Assembly (NCBI RefSeq): GCF_030209355.1
Contig: NZ_JARVSF010000006.1
Span: forward strand, 124,001-188,000
DNA length: 64,000 nucleotides
Source: Pseudarthrobacter sp. fls2-241-R2A-127
Lineage (GTDB): Bacteria > Actinomycetota > Actinomycetes > Actinomycetales > Micrococcaceae
Reading direction: 5' to 3'
Positions 1 to 11,344 of the stretch are shown here, piece after piece (position 1 is the stretch's first letter; the number at the start of each line of letters is the position of its first letter). The translations under genes were made by a program, and so were the position numbers. The notes beneath the pieces were generated by a model. That model made no database searches, had not been told where the DNA came from, and worked only from the letters and a program-made list of their open reading frames with translations.

Positions 1-411
1 GATGGCCACACCCGCGAGGACGCCCGCCGCAGCAATTGAGCGAATCTGTCGCTGCGCAGCCGCAGCGTCATCAAGCCGGGTCAGGCCGAGGCCGGCGAGA
101 CGGCCCGAGGAATCAGCCACCACTTTTGAAAGGCTTGAGTTGTACTCATTGATGTAGTCCTCGGACGGCGAGTTCACTGCGAAGGCAAACGGCGGTGGCG
201 ACAAGGCCCGCACCGCGATGCCATGGGCATTCATGTCGGCAATGATTGCGTTGACATCGCTCATGGCCTCGGTCCTGATCGAGAGCGGCAGGTCCCCAAG
301 GAACAACTCGCCGTCCTGGTCCCGCATGCCTCCAAATGGTGAGCCCGACGGAAGGTGGAACAAGCCTGCCGGAAGCCAGTGTGCGTGAACGTCGATCAAA
401 TCAGCGTTCAT
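1..411 (-). CDS. Amidohydrolase / ACMSD-like decarboxylase, C-terminus outside window
   Basis: The visible N-terminal 137 residues begin MNADLIDVHAHWLP, where D-x-H-x-H is the first metal-ligand motif of the amidohydrolase-2 family (aminocarboxymuconate-semialdehyde decarboxylase, gamma-resorcylate decarboxylase and relatives). These are zinc or manganese TIM-barrel enzymes, often non-oxidative decarboxylases of aromatic acids. The start ATG overlaps the stop of the upstream cupin gene (ATGA), which indicates translational coupling and membership in the operon that begins with the aldehyde dehydrogenase. The rest of the gene lies beyond the left edge, so the remaining metal ligands cannot be checked. 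Family assignment is fairly firm; the substrate is inferred only from context. Confidence 0.8.
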   Translation of the reverse strand, partial: MNADLIDVHAHWLPAGLFHLPSGSPFGGMRDQDGELFLGDLPLSIRTEAMSDVNAIIADMNAHGIAVRALSPPPFAFAVNSPSEDYINEYNSSLSKVVADSSGRLAGLGLTRLDDAAAAQRQIRSIAAAGVLAGVAI

Positions 412-848
412 GACGCACCCAACGGCAGCGGCTCGTTGACGGAGTCGAGATGTTCGACGGTGGTGAAAACCAGGTCGGTATGACCGATGTTCTCGATGTC
501 GTGGAGCAGGTACTCCCCTGCACCGAAGTGGAAGTGCCTGGTCTCGCCGGCAGAATACGAGACGTCGCGCGTCGTGCCGTCATGTGTATGCTGCCGGCTG
601 CTGCCGGCGTTGACTGCGGTCCAAAAGTAATCGAGGACATGGCGATGGGTGTGCCAGCGCTCGCCCGGGGCGAGCCGGATTTCCCAGACCCTGACGCGGT
701 CGTTTTGGCTGAGCAGTTTGGACCCTACCTCGCCGTCGAAGGCGTGCGTCTCGAATTCCTTCCGGAGTTCCTCCGACCAGCCGTCGAAGTCTTCTCCTAC
801 GAGGGTTCCTGCAAGGGGAAGGTCGCTGAGGAAGCTGTTGGTGCTCAT
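408..848 (-). CDS. Cupin-domain protein of catabolic operon
   Basis: A 146-residue single-domain protein. The core has the cupin signature PGERWHTHRH (two His ligands) followed by a second His-rich strand (ETRHFHFGAGEY). Cupins of this size are metal-binding isomerases, dioxygenases or regulatory sugar/aromatic binders; the exact reaction is not recognisable. I chose the ATG at 848 because AAAGGA lies just upstream and the cupin homology begins there; a longer open frame to 971 has a low-complexity N-terminus and overlaps the preceding gene. It sits between the FAD monooxygenase and the amidohydrolase, so it probably acts on a ring-hydroxylated intermediate. Confidence 0.75.
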   Translation of the reverse strand: MSTNSFLSDLPLAGTLVGEDFDGWSEELRKEFETHAFDGEVGSKLLSQNDRVRVWEIRLAPGERWHTHRHVLDYFWTAVNAGSSRQHTHDGTTRDVSYSAGETRHFHFGAGEYLLHDIENIGHTDLVFTTVEHLDSVNEPLPLGAS

Positions 849-876
849 CGTGAGTCCTTTCGTTGGTTTGTTGTGC

Positions 877-2067
877 TTAGCGGCCGGGTCCGTAAAGGCC
901 AAAACGAAGGTCCTTGTCGCCCGGGGTCCAGGTGTTCGTGAATTGGGACCGTTCGCCCATGGCCTTGACACGGGCGAGCAGGTTGCTGCTTAGCTCGAGC
1001 TGGCCCGGCTCCCATTTCTCCAACGCTTCGGCAACATTGCCTGCCGCTGCCGTCAATGCGTCGCTGAGGGCCCAGGCGTCGGCTGCGGCTTTCGCGGTGC
1101 CGGCAGCTGCGTGGGGTCGTGCAGCGCAGGCAGCGTCGCCAATAAGTGCGACACGGCCGTTGGCCATCTTCGATGCCCTCGAGTCCCAGACAACCTGGAT
1201 GAACGGGGCCTTCGTGGAGGTGACCAATTCGGCTGCGGCCGGGGCGAGGATCCGGGAGGCCGTCAGGCGCATCTCATCCACGTAGCGGTCCTGGACCTGG
1301 TTTGGGTGTATGGAGACCTTGCCCGGGAAGCCCTGCTTGTTGATGAGCATTTCATCGAGTTCGGGACCTTCTGGAACGTTGCGGTACCAGACGTAGTTCA
1401 TCAGCCGTTGACCCCTGCCAAGACCCCTCTCGCTGGGGATGGGATACATGGTGATCTGGGAGTGGGGAACAACGTTGTACGTGACGGCGTCGTTCAGGAG
1501 GCTGGCAGTTTCCTCCGACAGGTCTGCCTCGTCGACCGTCCCGCGCCACCCGATGTAGCCGGAATATTCGAGGGTGACGTCCGGATCAATTCTTGACCGG
1601 TTTGCGGAGGTGATTCCATCGGCGATGACCACGAGTGCGGCCTTCTCCTGGCGTCCGCTCACAAACCGTACCGTGACGGAGTCCTCGTCCTGGTCAAAAC
1701 CGCAGGCAAACTCCCCCAGGTGGTAATGGTCCCGTCCGAAGTCGGCGAGCAAGGCACGGTAGAACGTGCCCCAGGATGTGTGGGACCACGTGCGGGCTTC
1801 CCGGTCGATGATGTGGTTTTGTGCATCCAGGTACTGGACCCAGCTCGTGGTGGTGCTGACGTCCTCGGGCCGCTGGGAACTCCGTTCCTGGAACCATCTC
1901 AGGGTGTCCGGCTGCAAAACGATGCCCCCGCCGCGGCCATCGAGGTCCGTGGGTGTGCGTTCGTAGATGTCGACGTCGAATCCGAGGTCGCGGAGCAGCA
2001 ATGCGGCCGTTAGCCCGCCGATCGATCCTCCGATAACGAGTGCGCGCGATCCTTCATAGGCGCTCAT
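877..2067 (-). CDS. FAD-dependent aromatic-ring monooxygenase (2,6-dihydroxypyridine 3-monooxygenase-like)
   Basis: A 396-residue group A flavoprotein hydroxylase. The N-terminus carries the Rossmann FAD motif GGSIGG (residues 13-18), with the acidic residue of the second strand in DIYERTP. The C-terminal half has the FAD-ribityl motif GDAACAARPHAAAG, which closely resembles the GDA-x-x-x-RPHAAAG signature of dihydroxypyridine hydroxylases from nicotine-degrading Arthrobacter. Such enzymes use NAD(P)H and O2 to add a hydroxyl to an electron-rich ring. The ATG overlaps the MFS stop codon (ATGA) and AAAGGA precedes it. Length is normal. The natural substrate is unknown, but a hydroxypyridine or hydroxybenzoate is likely. 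Confidence 0.85.
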   Translation of the reverse strand: MSAYEGSRALVIGGSIGGLTAALLLRDLGFDVDIYERTPTDLDGRGGGIVLQPDTLRWFQERSSQRPEDVSTTTSWVQYLDAQNHIIDREARTWSHTSWGTFYRALLADFGRDHYHLGEFACGFDQDEDSVTVRFVSGRQEKAALVVIADGITSANRSRIDPDVTLEYSGYIGWRGTVDEADLSEETASLLNDAVTYNVVPHSQITMYPIPSERGLGRGQRLMNYVWYRNVPEGPELDEMLINKQGFPGKVSIHPNQVQDRYVDEMRLTASRILAPAAAELVTSTKAPFIQVVWDSRASKMANGRVALIGDAACAARPHAAAGTAKAAADAWALSDALTAAAGNVAEALEKWEPGQLELSSNLLARVKAMGERSQFTNTWTPGDKDLRFGLYGPGR

Positions 2068-3446
2068 GACGAGATTCCTTTCACTGGTGTGTGCTCTTGG
2101 GGGACGCCGGCGGTGGCGTCCGTGGGTAGCTCCGCGTCACGGGTTTCCGGGGCGAAGTACAGGCCGATAAGGGCGATAATTCCTGTGGCGGCCAGGACAG
2201 CCGTGGCCATTCCGAGGTTGCCGCCGAACCATGAGGATGCGATGACGCCCGCCACGAGCGGGCCTGCCGCGGTGACGTAACGGCCGATGCTGTTTGCCAA
2301 GGCAATTCCACTGGCCCGCATGCTCGGTGCGAACATTTCCGGCCCGTAGACGAAGTTCCCGGACAAGGCGCCGAACAGGCCGAACCCCACAATGGGAATG
2401 ACGGCCAAGTAGGTGGTGTACGAGTGTTCAAAGGGGAAAAGGTAAGCCACGCTGGCCCCGGATATGACGAAGCTGACCAGGAATGCCTTCTTCCGTCCGA
2501 TGGCATCGGCGATGAAGCCCCAGGACGCGTAGCCGAGGATTCCACCGGCATTGAACAACATGGAGGAGATGGCAACCCGGTGGTTCGCTTCCTGTGCTGG
2601 AAGTGATTCCGCCAGTGTCATATCCCGGATGATCTGCGGGTACCACGTGGAGACACTCCAAAATGCGAGCAAGGCCCCCGTGGCCAACGCTGTACAGATC
2701 AGAGTTGCCCGCAGATGAGGTGGCGAAAGCAGCCTGCGGAGAACGAACTGGTCCTCTTGGCGGCGGGAACTTTGTCCTTTGCGCTGTTTGCGCCGTGCGA
2801 TGACGTCGGTGATCTCCTCCGGCTCCGGAACGTACCTGCGAAGGAACCAGACCAGGAACGCGGGAACAACGGCGAGGACCAACATGAAACGCCAGCCGTT
2901 TTCGCTCAGCAGGCCATAGGCAAGCGCTGCCATGAAGAACCCTGCTGCATAGCCGGACATCATGACCCCGCATGCCCGGGCACGGTACCTGTTGCGCCAA
3001 ACCTCGGCAACAAGCGCTGCGCCAACGGGGGCTTCAACCCCCGACCCCAGGCCGGCAATGAAACGCAGGACGCCCAGTTGCCACCACGTGTCTGCGAACG
3101 CTGCGGCTGCCGTGAAGACTGCGTAGGTGAGGATGCCGATCGACAGGACGCGGACCCGGCCGAAATAGTCGGCCAATACGCCGAAGAGGATCCCGCCGGT
3201 GGCCCATCCTGCCAGGAAGAGGGCCACAGTGAGGCCTCCGAAGAAGCCGATCTGCGCCGAATTAACCACCACTCCCGAGTGCGGCAACAGGTCAGACATT
3301 GCCGGGCCCAGAACGAGGGCATAGAGACTGCCCGCGAAGCCATCGAGCGCCCACCCCATAGTGGTGCCGAAAAGTACGAGCCATTGCACCCTTGTTATTT
3401 GCTGCCGCCAGCCAGGGGTTACCGAATTCTGTTTGTTCTGAATCAC
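2064..3446 (-). CDS. MFS transporter, aromatic/organic acid:H+ symporter type
   Basis: A 460-residue protein with about twelve hydrophobic segments and the MFS loop motif GVLADYFGRVRV between TM2 and TM3. The N-terminal segment (WALDGFAGSLYALVLGPAM) resembles the AAHS/MHS groups that import aromatic acids such as 4-hydroxybenzoate. Translation starts at GTG with GAAAGGACAGC upstream. It lies 30 bp downstream of the aldehyde dehydrogenase and overlaps the monooxygenase start, so it is the uptake component of the operon. Substrate is inferred from the operon only. Confidence 0.82.
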   Translation of the reverse strand: MIQNKQNSVTPGWRQQITRVQWLVLFGTTMGWALDGFAGSLYALVLGPAMSDLLPHSGVVVNSAQIGFFGGLTVALFLAGWATGGILFGVLADYFGRVRVLSIGILTYAVFTAAAAFADTWWQLGVLRFIAGLGSGVEAPVGAALVAEVWRNRYRARACGVMMSGYAAGFFMAALAYGLLSENGWRFMLVLAVVPAFLVWFLRRYVPEPEEITDVIARRKQRKGQSSRRQEDQFVLRRLLSPPHLRATLICTALATGALLAFWSVSTWYPQIIRDMTLAESLPAQEANHRVAISSMLFNAGGILGYASWGFIADAIGRKKAFLVSFVISGASVAYLFPFEHSYTTYLAVIPIVGFGLFGALSGNFVYGPEMFAPSMRASGIALANSIGRYVTAAGPLVAGVIASSWFGGNLGMATAVLAATGIIALIGLYFAPETRDAELPTDATAGVPQEHTPVKGISS

Positions 3447-3476
3447 GTGCGCTGTCCTTTCAGGATCCCTGTCCAG

Positions 3477-4970
3477 TCAGTTCAGGCGCCCGGGAGTGTC
3501 GGACCCATACCAGTCGACGTCGGAGTCTGCTGTCCGGACAACGATGGTCTTGATCCAGGTGAAATCATCGAAGGACTCTGTCCCTGCGTCTTTGCCCGCC
3601 CCGGATTCCTTGATCCCGCCCCACGGCAGTGACGGCTCAAGCCGGTGGTGGTCGTTGACCCACACCATTCCTGATTCGATGGCGGCAGCCACCCTGTGCC
3701 CGCGGGCGAGGTCATGGGTCCATACGGCGGCACCGAGGCCAAAGCGGTTGTCGTTAGCCATCTCAATGGCCTCCGCCTCGGTGTCGAATGGCACGACGAC
3801 GGCCACAGGCCCGAAAATCTCCTCCCGGGCGACACGCATGCTGTTCGTTGCGTCAGCAAAGACCGTGGGCTGGAGGAAATACCCGTCCCGGAGGTCATCG
3901 GGCAGTTCGGGAACACTGCCTCCGGCCGCGAGGCGGGCACCCTCCTCCTGGCCGATCGCAATGTAGTCAAGGACCTTCCGACGCTGCGAGTCACTGATCA
4001 TCGGGCCCATCTGGGTTTCCGGGTTTGCCGGATCGCCGATCCTGATTGCGTTCGCGCGGGAGGCCAGGGCCTCCACGAACTCGTCGTATCGATTCCTCTG
4101 CACTAGGAAACGGGCCCCAGCCACACAGGACTGCCCCGAGGCAACAAAGGCAGCAAAGGCAGCGCCTTCAGCCGCAGCGACGGGATCGTAGTCACCGAAT
4201 ACGATCACCGGGGTCTTACCACCCAGTTCTGCAGTGATCCGGGCAAACCGCGATGCTGTTGCGACGGCTGCGGAGCGGCCGGCCTCAGTACCCCCGGTCA
4301 GCGTGATCTTGGCGATGTCAGGGTGTTCAACGAGTCCGATGCCCGCTTCGCGCCCTCCCGTAACGACGTTGATGACTCCCTCCGGTATGCCGGCCTTGGT
4401 GACGATCCGGGCAATGGCCAGGGTGGTCAGCGGGGTCAGTTCAGATGGTTTGATCACAACGGTGTTCCCTGTGGCCAAAGCAGCAGACAGGCTCCGTGCC
4501 AAAATCAGCGCCGGATGGTTGAACGGCGTGATGATTCCACAGACCCCAAGCGGGCTGCGCTTTTGGTATGTCAGGTAAGGACCGTCGCTGGGCAGGACGG
4601 CGTCCCGCTGTGCGGCGAGAAGAGCCGCGTTGTAGCGGAACCACTCGGGTACACGCGACAACTGGGCACGGGTCTCCGTAATCGGGCGGCCATTGTTTTG
4701 TGTCTCCAGCGTGAAGAGAGATTCGCTCGCTGCTTCCAGCGCGTCTGCAGCCTTCAGCAGAACCTTTGCGCGTTCGGTCCGGCTCATCCGGGGCCACGGG
4801 CCTGACTCAAAAGCCGCACGTGCGGCGGCAACAGCTCTGTCCACATCAACGCGGACGCCGTCCGGGACTGTGGCCAGCGGCCGTCCGGTCGCGGGGTTGG
4901 AGATCGTCAGGAATGCTCCGCTTTCGGCGGAAACATCCTTTCCATCGATAAACATCAACTGTTCCAGCAT
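3477..4970 (-). CDS. NAD(P)-dependent aldehyde dehydrogenase
   Basis: A 497-residue enzyme of the ALDH superfamily, normal length. Visible family motifs are the general-base Glu segment (TAELGGKTPVIVFGDYDP) near residue 260, the nucleophilic Cys in ASGQSCVAG about 35 residues later, and the EEIFGPV motif near the C-terminus. It oxidises an aldehyde to the carboxylate. The ATG at 4970 is preferred: GAGG stands about six bases upstream and the domain begins right after it (MLEQLMFIDGK). The extension to 5102 would run through the promoter. It is the first gene of the minus-strand operon, divergent from the PucR-type regulator. Confidence 0.88.
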   Translation of the reverse strand: MLEQLMFIDGKDVSAESGAFLTISNPATGRPLATVPDGVRVDVDRAVAAARAAFESGPWPRMSRTERAKVLLKAADALEAASESLFTLETQNNGRPITETRAQLSRVPEWFRYNAALLAAQRDAVLPSDGPYLTYQKRSPLGVCGIITPFNHPALILARSLSAALATGNTVVIKPSELTPLTTLAIARIVTKAGIPEGVINVVTGGREAGIGLVEHPDIAKITLTGGTEAGRSAAVATASRFARITAELGGKTPVIVFGDYDPVAAAEGAAFAAFVASGQSCVAGARFLVQRNRYDEFVEALASRANAIRIGDPANPETQMGPMISDSQRRKVLDYIAIGQEEGARLAAGGSVPELPDDLRDGYFLQPTVFADATNSMRVAREEIFGPVAVVVPFDTEAEAIEMANDNRFGLGAAVWTHDLARGHRVAAAIESGMVWVNDHHRLEPSLPWGGIKESGAGKDAGTESFDDFTWIKTIVVRTADSDVDWYGSDTPGRLN

Positions 4971-5054
4971 GGGTGCCTCATTTCTTGTCGCCCGTCTGCT
5001 TTGACGGCCCTGAAAGGATTCTTTTTCAGTATGCGATTCGACCGGCTTCCCGGA

Positions 5055-5072
5055 TATGTTTGAGGAAACATA
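5055..5072. promoter_or_regulatory. Inverted repeat (candidate operator 1) in divergent promoter region
   Basis: Perfect 7-bp arms TATGTTT and AAACATA are separated by GAGG. It lies between the aldehyde dehydrogenase start (4970, minus) and the regulator start (5126, plus), where a regulator binding both promoters would be expected. Binding by the adjacent PucR-type protein is inferred. Confidence 0.5.
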
Positions 5073-5103
5073 ATTTTCGAGGAAAGATGTTCCGCTGGAC
5101 ACT

Positions 5104-5121
5104 ATGAGTTATTACACTCAT
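5104..5121. promoter_or_regulatory. Inverted repeat (candidate operator 2) just before regulator start
   Basis: Arms ATGAGT and ACTCAT flank the six-base spacer TATTAC and end four bases before the GTG start at 5126. Its position suits autoregulation of the regulator gene. The arms differ from the repeat at 5055-5072, so the two need not bind the same protein. Confidence 0.45.
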
Positions 5122-5125
5122 TAGG

Positions 5126-6967
5126 GTGACGAGCTACAGCAACAGGCAAGGCGGAGGATCTGTCGAGGTCCACCGCTGGCTGGACAGCGTGAGAGCTATT
5201 ACCCAGACGGTGGCGACCGCCCAACCGCTCCCGCAAGTGCTCGAACTGATTGCCCACACTGCCGCGACCCTCATGAGATATGAATTTTGCGGCGTTCTGT
5301 TGCCGGACTCGTCCGGGAGCAGGCTCATGATTGAGGGATCGAGTGGACTTTCACGCGAGTACATCGACCAAGTGAACGCAGACCACCCGGTTTTGTTGCG
5401 CCAGGGTACGGCTCCCGAGGCCCCTTCAAGCAAGGCATTCCGGACCGGAAAGCCTGTCGCCATTGCGGACATCCAGGCAGAGCCACAATTTGCTCCCTGG
5501 GGTGGCGTCGCCCGCGAGCAGGGATACCGGTCCATGATCTCCGTACCCCTGTTGGAATCGGGTCAACGAGCTATTGGCACCCTGAACTGCTACCGCAGGG
5601 GAACACACGATTTTGGCCAGCAGGAGATCGCGCTTCTATCGGTACTGGCAGACCACGCGGCCATAGCTCTCACCACTTCCCGCCTGCGTTCGGATGAAGC
5701 CCGCCGAATGGACGAATTGGTCCGGCTTAACGGAGAGCTGCATACACAACGGGATCTTCTTGAAAAGTCCGAAGAGATCCACCAGAAGCTGACTGACATC
5801 GCGTTGCGGGGTGGCGGTGTACGCGGGATTGCTGTCGCCCTGTCGAATTTGATTTCACGCGCTGTTCTGATCGAAGACGCCCAGGGGGCGGTGATCGGAC
5901 AGTCGGGCCTTGATGCAGGGCTTTTCGACGAAAAGACCAGAGCCGGCGACAGGGACGATCCGTCCCCGGCTTTCGAGGTCTTCCCGGTGATCCTGAACGA
6001 TAGTGAAGTCGCAAGGATCTGGACTGTGACCGGCTCGCAAACGCTGGCTCCGATCGAGACCCGCGCCATCGAACATGCCACAGTGGTGACATCACTCGAA
6101 CTTCTTCGGGTGCGAACGGCCGAAGAAGCCCAGTGGCGACTGCAGGGTGAAGTCCTGAGTGACCTCTTGGTCGGCGAACCTTCCGCCATGGATTCGATTC
6201 ATGCCCGGGCCGAACGCCTGGGCCACGACCTCAGGGTAAAGCACACCCTGATAGGGGTTTCCCTGGCGGAAGTGGCACAGGCTGACGTCAACTTATGCCT
6301 TCAGCAGGCTCTCCGGCGGATCAATGCGTGGGCATCGACGCTGAAACCGCGGCCTTTGTGCACCATTCATCACGATCGGATCGTTGTGCTCATCCCCTCG
6401 CCGTCCGGCCCCTTGCACGAGCAATCCATAACCGAGAAAATCCGAAGAATGGCCGTCTCGCGCGGTCCCAAGGCCACTGCCACGGCTGTGTCGCGAGGTC
6501 CTGTCAACGAGTTGAACATGTACGCACGGGTGTACCGTTCCGTGGCGGGAGCCCTGAACATGCTCGCCCTGGCCGGGCGGACCGATGCATCAGTGACGCT
6601 CGACGAGCTCGGGCTGGTAGGCCTGCTGCTCCAGCTGGATGACTCCAGCCAGCTGCTCCGATACGCAGATCAGGCGCTGGGTCCCGTACGCAGGCACGAC
6701 GAGGCCCGGGGAACCGAACTGCTCAAGACGCTGCGAACGTACTTTGCTTCCGGACAACTGAATGCGGAAACCGCACGCCTTCTTCAGGTTCACCCCAACA
6801 CAGTGGCGCAGCGGCTTCGCCGCATACAAACCTTAACGAACAGGGACCTGAACCGCCCGGACCATGCAATGGACCTGGCCGCCGCCCTCGCCATCGGCGA
6901 CGTCGCCGACTCAAAGTTCGTAGCGGCGAATGACCCAGCCGGCGTGCCACCGCTGGCTGCCGGCTAG
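5126..6967 (+). CDS. GAF-domain PucR/CdaR-type transcriptional activator
   Basis: A 613-residue regulator. Residues about 20-190 form a GAF sensor domain, followed by a short helical linker (SRLRSDEARRMDELVRLNGELH) and a GGDEF-like middle region. The C-terminus is the PucR-type HTH (LLKTLRTYF, then LLQVHPNTVAQRLRRIQ, near residues 540-585). Such proteins activate catabolic operons when they sense a pathway metabolite. The GTG at 5126 has no good ribosome site, and an in-frame GTG at 5189 downstream of GGCGGAGGA is an alternative. Divergence from the aldehyde dehydrogenase operon strongly suggests local control of it. Confidence 0.83.
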   Translation: MTSYSNRQGGGSVEVHRWLDSVRAITQTVATAQPLPQVLELIAHTAATLMRYEFCGVLLPDSSGSRLMIEGSSGLSREYIDQVNADHPVLLRQGTAPEAPSSKAFRTGKPVAIADIQAEPQFAPWGGVAREQGYRSMISVPLLESGQRAIGTLNCYRRGTHDFGQQEIALLSVLADHAAIALTTSRLRSDEARRMDELVRLNGELHTQRDLLEKSEEIHQKLTDIALRGGGVRGIAVALSNLISRAVLIEDAQGAVIGQSGLDAGLFDEKTRAGDRDDPSPAFEVFPVILNDSEVARIWTVTGSQTLAPIETRAIEHATVVTSLELLRVRTAEEAQWRLQGEVLSDLLVGEPSAMDSIHARAERLGHDLRVKHTLIGVSLAEVAQADVNLCLQQALRRINAWASTLKPRPLCTIHHDRIVVLIPSPSGPLHEQSITEKIRRMAVSRGPKATATAVSRGPVNELNMYARVYRSVAGALNMLALAGRTDASVTLDELGLVGLLLQLDDSSQLLRYADQALGPVRRHDEARGTELLKTLRTYFASGQLNAETARLLQVHPNTVAQRLRRIQTLTNRDLNRPDHAMDLAAALAIGDVADSKFVAANDPAGVPPLAAG

Positions 6968-7027
6968 CTCCAGGAACGGCGCCCACGCCCATTGCCCGTC
7001 GGGTGAGCCGGAGCGGCCCCGATCGAG

Positions 7028-8119
7028 TCAGGGAATCAGGCGATCCGCGCGGTAGCGGTCGAACAGCGCGGTGAACGCATCCAGCGTCCGCCGGTACCCC
7101 GTAAAGCCGGCGTCCCTGCTCTTGCCCATATCGGTCACCACTTCGATGCCGCGGCCCAGGTCGCCGTCGGTGTGCCACCAGCTCGCAACGCGGGCCAAGT
7201 CCGGTTCGCGCAGGTCGTTCCCCGCGGCGATCCGCCGCCACTGGTCCTCCCGGCCTGCCATGGACTGCTCAAGCGGACGGGGCTGCCCCTGGTAGCCCTC
7301 CCACTCCACACCGAAGTAGGCGGCGAGCTTGGGCCACATCCACCGCCAGCGGAACACATCGCCGTTGACGATGTTGAAGGCCTCGTTGGCGCCCGCTGGA
7401 GTGGTTGAAGCCCAGAGCATGTGCTCGGCAAGCAGGCCGGCATCAGTCATGTCGGTCAGCCCGTTCCACTGCGTTTCAGACCCCGGGAACACAAACGGCT
7501 CCCCGCTGTCCCGGCACAAGGTGGCCTGTGCCGCCAGCGTGAGGCCCATGTTCATGGCATTGCCCACGGCGTGCCCAATCACAGTGTGCGCGCGGTGCAC
7601 GGACCACGTGAATCCCTGCTCTCCCGCCGCGGCCCACAGCTCATCTTCCTGGGCGTAGTAGAAGTTCCGCACCGGAAGCCGCGGTTCCTCCTCATGGAAC
7701 GGCGTGTCCGGCATTTCCCCGGCGGCGTACGCCTCGAACGGCCCGAGGTAATGCTTGAGGCCGGTCATCAAGGCAACGTGCGCCACGTCCTTGCCGCGCA
7801 GTGCCGCCAGCAAATCCCGCAGCATGCCGGCGTTGACGGCGATGTTCTCTTCCTCGGTGTCCTGCCGCGACCAGGCCGTGAAGAAGACATGGGAGGGGTT
7901 CTCCGGAGCAAGCACGGCGGCGAGCGATTCCGCCGAGGTCAGGTCCGCGGAGAGCCACCTGACGCCGGCCCGTTCGGCTCCGGGCCGGCGGGACAAGGCG
8001 AGAACTTCCCAGCCTTCGCCGACCAGGGTATCCACCAGGGCGGACCCTGCGATGCCGGTGGCCCCTACGACCAACGCCGTCCGTCCGTTTCCCGCTGCTG
8101 TTCCTGCTCCGTTGGTCAT
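7028..8119 (-). CDS. SDR-family oxidoreductase, PRISE-like (progesterone 5-beta-reductase/iridoid synthase-like)
   Basis: A 363-residue protein with the extended-SDR NAD(P) motif GATGIAG near the N-terminus and basic residues after strand 2 (ALSRRPGAER), which suggests NADPH. The segment MTGLKHYLGPF and the YYAQED region, in place of the classical YxxxK, match PRISE enzymes that reduce conjugated enones. The ATG at 8119 follows a strong GAAGGAG; the extension to 8164 is less likely. It is convergent with the regulator gene and stands alone. Physiological substrate unknown. Confidence 0.75.
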   Translation of the reverse strand: MTNGAGTAAGNGRTALVVGATGIAGSALVDTLVGEGWEVLALSRRPGAERAGVRWLSADLTSAESLAAVLAPENPSHVFFTAWSRQDTEEENIAVNAGMLRDLLAALRGKDVAHVALMTGLKHYLGPFEAYAAGEMPDTPFHEEEPRLPVRNFYYAQEDELWAAAGEQGFTWSVHRAHTVIGHAVGNAMNMGLTLAAQATLCRDSGEPFVFPGSETQWNGLTDMTDAGLLAEHMLWASTTPAGANEAFNIVNGDVFRWRWMWPKLAAYFGVEWEGYQGQPRPLEQSMAGREDQWRRIAAGNDLREPDLARVASWWHTDGDLGRGIEVVTDMGKSRDAGFTGYRRTLDAFTALFDRYRADRLIP

Positions 8120-10742
<2,623 letters not shown>

Positions 10743-10751
10743 TTGGACCGC

Positions 10752-10787
10752 GTTCCGGGCCGGCTGCGCGCGCAGCCGGCCCGGAAC
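10752..10787 (+). terminator. Hairpin terminator after katG
   Basis: A perfect 16-bp stem (GTTCCGGGCCGGCTGC and its complement) with a GCGC loop lies ten bases after the katG stop and before the convergent NTF2-like gene. There is no long T tract, as is common in actinobacteria. Confidence 0.75.
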
Positions 10788-10816
10788 AATGGCCGGTTCT
10801 TTGGGCGGCTCCGGGG

Positions 10817-11209
10817 TCAGGACCAGAACTCCGAGGACTTTGCGGAATCCTCCTGGAACTCGCTGACCTCTGTGACTTTCCCGTCCTTCACGGTGAAGAC
10901 CAGGACGCCGTCCTGCTTCAATGACTTCCCGTCGCGTTGCGCTTCCGCGGTCTGCAGGCCAATGGTGTGGTGTTCACCTGCAATCACGTCCCGCAGCTCA
11001 ACTTTGACTGTTCCGCCTGACCGGGAAAACAGTTCGCCGAAATAGCCCAATACTTCCTGCAGGCCATGCTTGTCGCCCGCGAGGTCGCTGCTGCCGCCAA
11101 CCCGGTAGACGGCATCAGGGGCGAACAGCCCCTTGAGGGTTTCCACGTCGCCTGCGTTGAAGGCTTCGTAACCGCGCCGCACCAGTGCCGCGTCTTCTTC
11201 AATTCCCAT
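10817..11209 (-). CDS. SnoaL-like / NTF2-family protein
   Basis: A 130-residue protein with the opening pattern of NTF2-fold SnoaL-like proteins: an N-terminal helix (ALVRRGYEAFNAGDVETLKGLFAPDAVYRV) and then beta strands ending DGVLVFTVKDGKVTEVSEFQED. Members are small cone-fold enzymes or ligand-binding proteins of very varied function. GAAAGGG lies upstream of the ATG. It is convergent with katG. No specific function can be assigned. Confidence 0.7.
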   Translation of the reverse strand: MGIEEDAALVRRGYEAFNAGDVETLKGLFAPDAVYRVGGSSDLAGDKHGLQEVLGYFGELFSRSGGTVKVELRDVIAGEHHTIGLQTAEAQRDGKSLKQDGVLVFTVKDGKVTEVSEFQEDSAKSSEFWS

Positions 11210-11344
11210 CTCGAACCCTTTCCGTCATCTTTCTCGGGGGTCCCAGCGCTTAATTTTAAATTTCCGTGCATTCCGTTGTCCATGGTGAATGCGGACGCAA
11301 GCGAACGGCGCCGGAGGGGCGGCAGGGTCTGCCAGAATTGCCCA

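Noticed and set aside
2715..3632. 305-residue plus-strand frame across the MFS and aldehyde dehydrogenase junction
   Set aside because: Spans two genes on the opposite strand, and its composition is unlike a folded protein.
5081..5093. GGAA-N5-TTCC as a third operator before the PucR-type regulator
   Set aside because: Arms of only four bases are expected by chance in a region of this length.
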